Assembly (NCBI GenBank): GCA_034766995.1
Contig: CM068315.1
Span: 36,696,318 to 36,760,317, forward strand
DNA: 64,000 nt
Direction of reading: 5' to 3'
Source of the DNA: Acanthacorydalis orientalis
Taxonomy: Eukaryota > Arthropoda > Insecta > Megaloptera > Corydalidae
The notes beneath the pieces were generated by a model. The model worked only from the letters and a program-made list of their open reading frames with translations, was not told where the DNA came from and searched no databases. Within the stretch, counting starts at the first letter, position 1; each line of letters opens with the position of its first letter. A program made the translations under genes and the position numbers. This document shows positions 42,678 through 52,714 of this stretch, piece by piece.

Positions 42678-43724
42678 TAATAGTCATTATAATAATTCAT
42701 AAAGGTCGCTTTTTGTAATGTCATTTTTAAACTTTTCTTAATAATTGTACATATTGCAAGACAAATAATATTGGAGTAAAATTATAACCCTTTATCACAT
42801 TACTAAACATTAATAAATTTATAACAATATAAAAAAAATGAATATCAAGACTTATGACATACTTTTATGCCAAAATGTATAATAAGTATATAATAAAGTA
42901 ATAAGAACTAAAATATTTTCTTTTTAACACATATAATTGTTATTTGATATTTCCATTTACTGTCTTCAAGTAAATATTTTATTTATATTTTTTTAATTTA
43001 TTAGATTGGTAGGAAAATAATTACGGCTTTTCTCTTCGGAATTCTAACCATAATTTTTTTCAATGAAAGTGTTATTTCATCGTCTTCATGTTAATATCAT
43101 TTTAAAGTGCATTTTTCAGTCTGTATTTTGGTAACATCGGCTTTGGTTTTATTATTAATTTTACTACAAATTGGGCTATTGATTTGAAGATGGAAAAGAA
43201 GCAAATAGGACCAATTTTTTATATAAGTTCAAAACGGGTGATAAAGTAGCAGAAACTGCTCATAAACTAAACGATGCTTTTTGTGTGGATACTGTTAAGG
43301 GACATACGGTGCAAAGCTGGTTCCAAAAATTTTGTATCGGAGACAAGATTTTGAAGATGAGCAAGGTCGCGAGAGTCGTTTTTCAGTTCATAAAGACCAA
43401 CTAAAGGCTTTAGTTGAATCCGAACCACGTACAATTCTAGAGCTTGCACAAAACTTAGGCGTTAAACATTCAATAGTTCTGGACCACTTAAAAACACTTA
43501 AATTAAAAAATGTATAAACAATGGAATGCAATAAACCACAATTATTTTTCTATCAACCTAATATTTCTTATTGCAACATAAGTATATAATTATTACACGT
43601 ATAGTTAATTACTATACAAAATTCTTATATGAATACTTGTTTTTTTTTTATTAACAATAAATGTATGAAGGAAAACATTATTTATATATTTTATTAAAAT
43701 CAAGTTGTAATAAATATATATACA

Positions 43725-43802
<78 letters not shown>

Positions 43803-44055
43803 TACGTATGTGTATATGCACATATACGAACATATTAATATAATTTTATTAAAAATAATTTCAATCAACAACTAAAGTAAAGTAACTGAGCTTGAAATTC
43901 AATTTCATAAAACATTTTGTCAGATAATAATCACATATAGATAAATAAACATTTATATGTTTTCATGATTCACTATGTTATATTTAGTCATCATAAATAT
44001 TTTGTATGGAAATGGTAGATAAATGAATTCGTTTATTTCTATAGTGTGTATATAC

Positions 44056-44110
<55 letters not shown>

Positions 44111-45444
44111 TATATATATATATATACACATACAAATGAATGTATGTATAAATAAATTGTCGGCGAGTATATTTTCACAACGTATTTGAACTTCAAAAGT
44201 AAATTCCATCTTCATATACTTCATTATTCATGTGGAACTGAAATAATGAAGATAATTGTGTAATGAATATCTCTTTGATGATCTACTGGTTTTATATTCT
44301 CATTTAAATTATGATGAAATGCGGTATTTGAAATAAAACATGCAATGTCTGAAAGAGTACAAGAAAAAATGAATACATCAGGAAGATGGAACGATATACG
44401 AGTAAATGCACGTTCGTATTTAAAACTGGATTCCTTACAGGATCTTATTGAAATTAACTTTTCATATTTTAATCTTAACAAAGAAACATGTTTTATATGA
44501 AGTAGATATATTAAATATGTATTAAGTTGTAAAAATGAATTGTCGTATTCATTTTGATGTATCTGAGATATATCTATAAGATATATCTAACTATTAAACT
44601 ATTATAATATTATTTTAAAAATTTATTATAATTAATATAAATAAAAAACTACTTTTAAATGCCCTATGATCTCATTTATCTGAAAAAGTTTTGTTGACGT
44701 ACTGTTAATCTGTTTTCCGTAAGTAATTTGATTTTTAATACATGTAAGATACGTTCTATCTTAGTTTATTTAATCTCAAAATGTTTAATATTGGTCATTT
44801 TGAATAAATGAAATCAAACAATATATACTCCATTATTTATTAATACGTTAAAAACGTTGATTTTATGAAGTTCTACTTCCTACGGCCACAAACTTTGAAC
44901 AGTCATTATTTATCAACTGTTTCTTCTTAAAGTTATAATTTTCTATTTTTATACTTATTATCCTTGTTGAATTATCTTGCTACTGGTGAATCATTCGAAT
45001 CTGTACCTGTACCGACTCATTTCAGGTCACAAGTCGTCTTTAAGTAGTTTGTAAATCTAAAGCTGTCTACAAGCTATATAATAATGATCCAAAAATCAAA
45101 ATTATCATGGAAGATAAAATATCAATTAATTTATCAAACTAAAATCACCCGTATAACTGATCGTACTATAATGAACACAGACAAAAATGTTGTATGTGCA
45201 ATTGTAGTGCAAAATAATACCATTTCACTAATATGGTTTTCAGTTTTATACTAATAATACTTTAAATTTATTACACAAGTAATTACTATAAACTTTTCTA
45301 TAATCTCTAAAAAAACACAATATTCGAAATTTAATTTTCAATTTCATATAATTTTCTGGAGAAAAGAGAAGGGCTTTGAGATAGAAAACAGTTTTATAAC
45401 TGAAATTCAAACTACTTTTTGTGTTTTAAATAAAAATATTAACT

Positions 45445-45481
<37 letters not shown>

Positions 45482-48013
45482 TAAGTGTGTAAGTAAAATA
45501 AAAAAAATAATAAAATAATACATAAGTAACTGCAGTAAAAATTTATAGAAACAAATTAAAATCACATTACAGAAAATATTCAAAACACATAGAGGCGGTG
45601 ATTTAATTACATTAGGTAGAGTGATTTGTGATTTATGTTTTCTATTTTTAAACACGTTTTTAAAACCAGAATTTATTATGAAAAATATTTCAATTTTATA
45701 ATTAAAAAAAATCAGCGCTTACGAATATCATACATGATACTTGATTTATGTTAAATGCGGAATGAATGCTTTACATCTCGTGTCAATCATCTATTTCAGA
45801 GATTTACATAACGTTACATATCATTTCATTCAATTCTTATGTCATTTATATTTTTATGCAAATATTAAAATATATCATTGCAAATATGTATATTACACTT
45901 TGTGAATTAGGTATGAAAAAAGTTTCAAAATATATTAGTATGTATGTCACTACATATACACTCAAACACACAAAATAAATATATATCTAATTTATTAGGT
46001 TGCTAGAAAAAAAACTGCTGTTTTCTTTCTGAATTCTAACTTTAATTTTTTCAATGAAAGTGTCATTTCATCGTGTTTAATTAATATGATTTTAAAGTGC
46101 ATTTTTCGGTCTGTATTTTGATAACATCGACTTTTATTTGATTATTAATTTTGCTTGAAATTGGGCTTTTGAATTAAAGATGGAAAAGAAGCAAATAAGA
46201 GATTTTTTTATATGAAATCTAAACGGGTAGTGAAGCAAAAGAAACTTCCCGTAAACTAAACGGTGCTCTAACTGTGGATACTGTTAAGAAACTTAGGGTG
46301 CAATGGTGGTTCCAAAAATTTCGTGCTGGGGACGAGAGCCTTAAAGATTAAGAAAGTTTCGGGCGTCATTCAGTTCATAATGACCAATTTAACGCGTTAA
46401 TTGGATCAGAACCATATAGAACAATTGTAGAGCTTGCACAAAAGTTAGTCCAATCCAACAGTTTTGAACAACTTAAAACACGAAAATAAAAAAGAGCTTT
46501 AAATGTTACGAATTTGAAGTTCATAAACCGCAATTATTTTTCTATTAATATAAAATGTTATAAATAAGAAATTAAAATTATATAAACAAAAAATATATAA
46601 AAAAATATAAAAACATATAAATAAAAAATAATTGATTAGAAAAGTTTATTAGTGGTGTTAATAATATACCATTAATATATTTTCAGACAATTACAAATAT
46701 CCATATATTTAAAATTCTAGAGAATATCATTTCTACTTCCAAGTATTTATTAATTTTGAGAAATAATGTAAACAGTTAAGTAAATTGTTGAAACAATTTA
46801 AATCTGGTATAGACAATAACACAAAATTCATACGTTAATGAAAATATTGTCACAACTGACCCAATTCATTTACGAGAAAATTAAAAAATTAATTACATAA
46901 ATACAATAACAACAAGTCGATGTAATGTACAAAGCAATTTTAGTTTAATTAGTGATATTAATTTATAATAATAATTATTATATTCAAATACACGATTGTT
47001 TAAAGGAAAACTCATTTTTAACCAATTGGTGAACTAGATTTAATATTTATACATTTAAGGTTAGGACTTATTCAAATATAAAATAATTTACTATTAAAAA
47101 TTATAGGATATAGAATCTTTAATTTATAATCATTTTCATATATGTAAATGGAAAAAAAACGTTTATTACAAGAGGAGTTTACACATACAAGAATTTATAT
47201 TAACTTTATAATTGCTTAAACTACAATTACATTTTCAGCATTTACTTTTCATTGCAGAACTTCACATTTGAGTGTATTTTACCAACAGAAATTTAATACT
47301 TGAATAATTTCAATATTTTCTTTTATTAAAAATAGTACATTTTGATTATTGAGACAGCAATTTTAATAATATGTTAACTGTTTATTCTTTTGTGTAAAAC
47401 CTGACATTTATTTATATTTAAATGAACGTGAAATATAATTAAAACGGTCAATTATTTCATACAACGTCTGTCATCTATGTTAGAGACGCACGTCATTTTG
47501 ATATTTTCTCATTATTTTGATGGATTTTTAAATGAACGTATATACACAATACTGCACAATTCTCAGACAAAATAGCAGTAGTATATGTTTCAAGCACGCA
47601 TACACTTGTTGTCGAGTGAAATTAAAAATTATTTTAGATGTAATGTTGTCTTTGTATAAGCTTTCGTGAAGCTCATACATAATACGTCGCATGTTACAAC
47701 TCTCTTTTGTATCTAAACGTGATATTGTTCTGTTTGAATTTAGCAGATTTACATATTTGTGGTGGTTGTTTTGTAAATTTGTGCGTGTGCTCGTATTATA
47801 CTTTTCAGTGCAATTATTATAATAATATATCTTCATTGTTTCAACACAGTGTTTTCCCTTGTTTTTTTTTGATATATTAATATACGATAAATGCTTTCAT
47901 TTAATTTAAATACAGACGACGATCATAAAAAAATAGAATATTTAAAAAAGAATAAGAAAAATGTTAATTTATTAGATTTCTATCTTGAAATATGCATTTC
48001 ATTTATAACTTAC

Positions 48014-48047
<34 letters not shown>

Positions 48048-49295
48048 GTATGTATATATATATATACATATAAAGAAAGAAAGAATTTAAAGTTAAAATT
48101 TCATTTTTTTATTGAATTGATAAAAAACCTAGATTTTTTTCTAAGGATGTAAATTCCTTATTGAAAACAGTATATTAATTAATATTATGAAAAACTGTTT
48201 CTCTATGTATAATTTTCATTACAAATGAAATAAATTTTGTAGTATGACTGTTGTTAAAAAAGCATTATTATAATCTAAAAAAATTTTTGTACTACTTTTA
48301 AGTAATTAATAAAACTAGTACAAACATATAAATAAAATAGTATATATATACAATGTTTAATATTATTTTTTTAAACAATATTATATATTATTTTATATAA
48401 AACCTTTTTAAAAGTTTTTCAAATTGTAGGAGGTCATATGGAGGGTAATTAAACTTATGCTTCCACATGAAAGCGTTAAAAAAACGCAAAAATTAAAAAA
48501 AAACTGTAATCCCTATTTAGTATTTTAGTTCAATTGTATTTTAATGTTGAATAGAATTTAAATACTAAATAAAAAATAATATGACTTTTTTAAAACCCTG
48601 CACTCTCTTTTTAAATATTTTCATGTGAAAATCTAAATTAAATCACCCTATATAAATCTATATTTTTTAATTAAATGTCACAAAATGTGAGATTATACTT
48701 TAAATTATAATTCAAAAATTATCAGCTCTCACAGTTAATTGGTAATTCTTGTTCTCGTTTGCACTTACTTTTACTGATATTAATAACGATAATTATATTT
48801 ACATATGAAAAATAATAAAAAAAAATACATAAAAAAGCAGAACATACAATCATTAGCGAAAGTATCGAACATTTTTGAAAATAATTATGCAAAATATACA
48901 CAATGTAAAGCTATGAACGCTGCTATTATGAAAACAAACTATATTGATTAAATACGCCTATTAAAAAATGTCCCTTATAGTCGTTACCTTGTAGTATGGT
49001 TGTATACTACATATTAATTGTCCTTGACTCTGCCTTAAAATTATAATTATAAACATATAGTTCGTGTATATAAATTAGTATACATCAGTTCTTAAATTCT
49101 GTAGTATAATTAAGGTTTTACTTCTATTTTCAGCATTTCAAAATGATCTATGAATATTATATGTAGCTATTCCATAGATTAATAGATTAATATGAGTTTT
49201 AACATAAAAATTAGATTTTAGGGTTAAAAAAGAGTATACAATACATATGACAGTTCTAAAATATAAAATTAAATCCTCTACTACACACACACATA

Positions 49296-49355
<60 letters not shown>

Positions 49356-49589
49356 TATTATAACATTTAAATATCAATAAGAAAATATTCTGTGTATTTA
49401 TTATAAAAATAAAATGCAGAATTCCTTAAATTTCAATCATATATTAACTAAAATATAAATCAATACTTTACATTATAAAATCTTATCATTTATAAAAATT
49501 TTCAATTTTTTTAAAAAAAACATTCTTACGTATCAAATCACTTGATATAAATCCATAAGTAATTATTTTGAATTTACTATAATATTCAT

Positions 49590-49660
<71 letters not shown>

Positions 49661-49921
49661 CTATAATATCAAGTTGAACAATGATAGATCAATGAAAATT
49701 AAATTTAAATAGTATGTATTCATTACATTATAGAAAACTTAAATAATTTAAACTACAAAAAAACATAACGATAGTGATTTAAAACAATATTTAAATAATA
49801 AAAACCTCAAAATGAAATTAAAAATTGATTGAAAACTTTTATTACTTCTACCTATTTAAAAGTTCAGTTTTTTTAAATAAACCAAATTTTTTTCTCTATT
49901 TTTCTCTCTATGTGTATATAT

Positions 49922-49954
<33 letters not shown>

Positions 49955-51487
49955 ACTAGTTTAATGTCAAATATGAAAATTATTATGATTAAAAAAATAA
50001 CCCTTACATAAAAATATAAGAAAAATGGCAAACGCTGACAAGTTAATCTCGTTGAAAAAAATATGAGGATAATAAATTTATATTAGTGAAAAAAATACTA
50101 ACAAAAGATAATCTAAAATAGATAAAAAAAATACTGAACAAGATGCTTAAATGAAATCACAACTCCGCCTGTAAGATGTTCAAGTAGGATTTTGTATTAA
50201 ATTGAACAATAGAGCTTTGAAAATACGAGAATCAAATCTTCGTGAACGCGCAGAGACGAAGAGAGGGGTGAAACGCAAATTCTATGTCTTTTGAAAATAC
50301 ATTGAAATAGACGTAAATCTTTGCGAGGCTTAAAGATAGGGGTATAAAATTTACGAGATAAAAGTATAAAATTATCCTAGCTAGGATTTCTACTTCTTCT
50401 TGACGAAGATTTACGACAAAAAAGTTAAGATAGTAATCTCAGGTGAACTTTATGGGATTTGATAAGGTTTGAAAGTAAATTTCTGTATATAGTTTGTATT
50501 TTCATATCGATTTATTTAAATATGCTCGAAAATAATACATTACTTATCACTATACAAAGAATTTCGTTTTTGAACAAAAAAGGAATTTCTAATACTTTAT
50601 TTTCTAACTTTTAGAAAACAAGATTTCACGTATAAAGGACAGTGATATGTACATAATGTTCATATGTAAACGCATATGTATATTATATATATATATATAT
50701 ATATATAAGTAGTAACAATTTTTTATCAATTTTTCATATTTTATAATCAAAAAACCCATACTATTTTGATAGCCATTTTGTTTATTGTATATTTTTTATT
50801 ATGTTTCAAAAATAATAAATTGAACAGTATATAAAAATCATAAACCAGTTCTGACACTGTGTAAATACACTTGAAAAAATTAAATTCTTAATTCACTCTT
50901 AAGACCATACAAAAAATTTTTAGCACAAATATTCCATAAATTATTATTGATTATTTACAGTTGTCTTTTGCAATCGAAATTCGCATAAGCAACAATGAAA
51001 ACTAATCAATAATAATTTACTGAATATTTCAGATTGAAAAATTTTGATGTAATTTTTGGATTAAAAAAAGAATTCATTTGTAAAAGTAAACATCAATTAA
51101 AAAGTAATTCTATTTATGTTTAACATCTTCTAAAAAGTTTATTTACATTAAATAATTTTTCGTATCGAATATGATTTTAGTTAGGTACTTATTGAGGACT
51201 TAAAGCTCGTCAACAAATTTGATTTCCATTACCCAAAAATATTTTCATTGTATTCACTATAATTTTTTCATTTAACTACTTTATCATTGATTTACTTATG
51301 TACGTATAAAATTAACACTATTCATTTACTAAGACTTTCTTTTAATGATACAAAAGCTAAAACACACTGAGTGTATTTTAAGATATATAGTAGGCAATTT
51401 TAAATCTTCATATATTTACAAAAATACATACACTCATAGTTTATTTTCTAAACATTTCATAACTTTTTTCAGTAAATTATTTGAAAT

Positions 51488-51531
<44 letters not shown>

Positions 51532-52668
51532 TAGATAGATAGGTAGGTATATATATATATATATGTATGTATGTATTTTTGTACAAAGTAAATGTATAAT
51601 GCATATCATTAATATGCGAATATACACACTCATGTGTTAACTTTACTTTAGGAATTATCTACGAATGAATAAATGGATTACTCGTTAAAATATTAAATGC
51701 AGTATCACTTTTAGCTCAAATTACTAGTTTATAATATCATACTGAGGTTTGGAAAAACAAAATAATACCATATTTTTAATATATAATTTTCGTAAACTCT
51801 GTATATAATGATATCAAAATTTAGTAAGGTTTTCTATTATATTTTCTTTATACTGTTACTCTTCACTATTTTGTCTGTATTTCAAAGCAAAAAAAATGTT
51901 TAGAAGAGAGATGAGAAATCAATTGCACGCAGATAAAATATAAAGAAAAATATTGTTTAAATGATTTATTAAATGTACCGAAATAAAAAAAATATTGCAG
52001 TTCCCATATAATGCATTGTAAGAAATATTTTACTGATTTAAAATATAAAATATTTAATTTTCAATAAGTTTTTGATTGAAAGAAAATGTTTGTAAGGTAG
52101 GACTTTTTATTCTAAAATAGTAATTGTTCTTCTCGTTAATACAATTACTTCAAGCTAAAATCTAAAAATATATAAAGAAAGGTACATTTAAATTGTTCAT
52201 TAAATGAAAATATAAAAAGAGTCACAAATATTGGAGATATAAATACCTGTTGTTAATTTAATATCGTCAGATTTAAAGAATATGTAGAAACCGAAAGTCG
52301 ATTAAAAATAATATACTAAAATGTTACACTTATAGTCAAACTTTAAGAAGTTATTTAAATTCAAGTCAATTATATTTCTTGATGATATTATTCAACATGA
52401 AATATAATATTTTATATATAATCAATACATTCGAAATAATTGTAAATTCAATCTACAATAAATATATACATGTTATAATAAAAAAATATATCAATTCAGT
52501 TCCAAATAATTTTGTTACTTTTAATTTAAAATCATAAAGTTTTAAGAAGAATTAAGGATTCAAATTCTCTCAGCTGATTGTATTTCAAGTATAATAAATT
52601 TTAAAACTAGACAATAAATATCATAATGTAATTTTAACTCAAATAAATTCACTATATATAAACAGATG

Positions 52669-52714
<46 letters not shown>

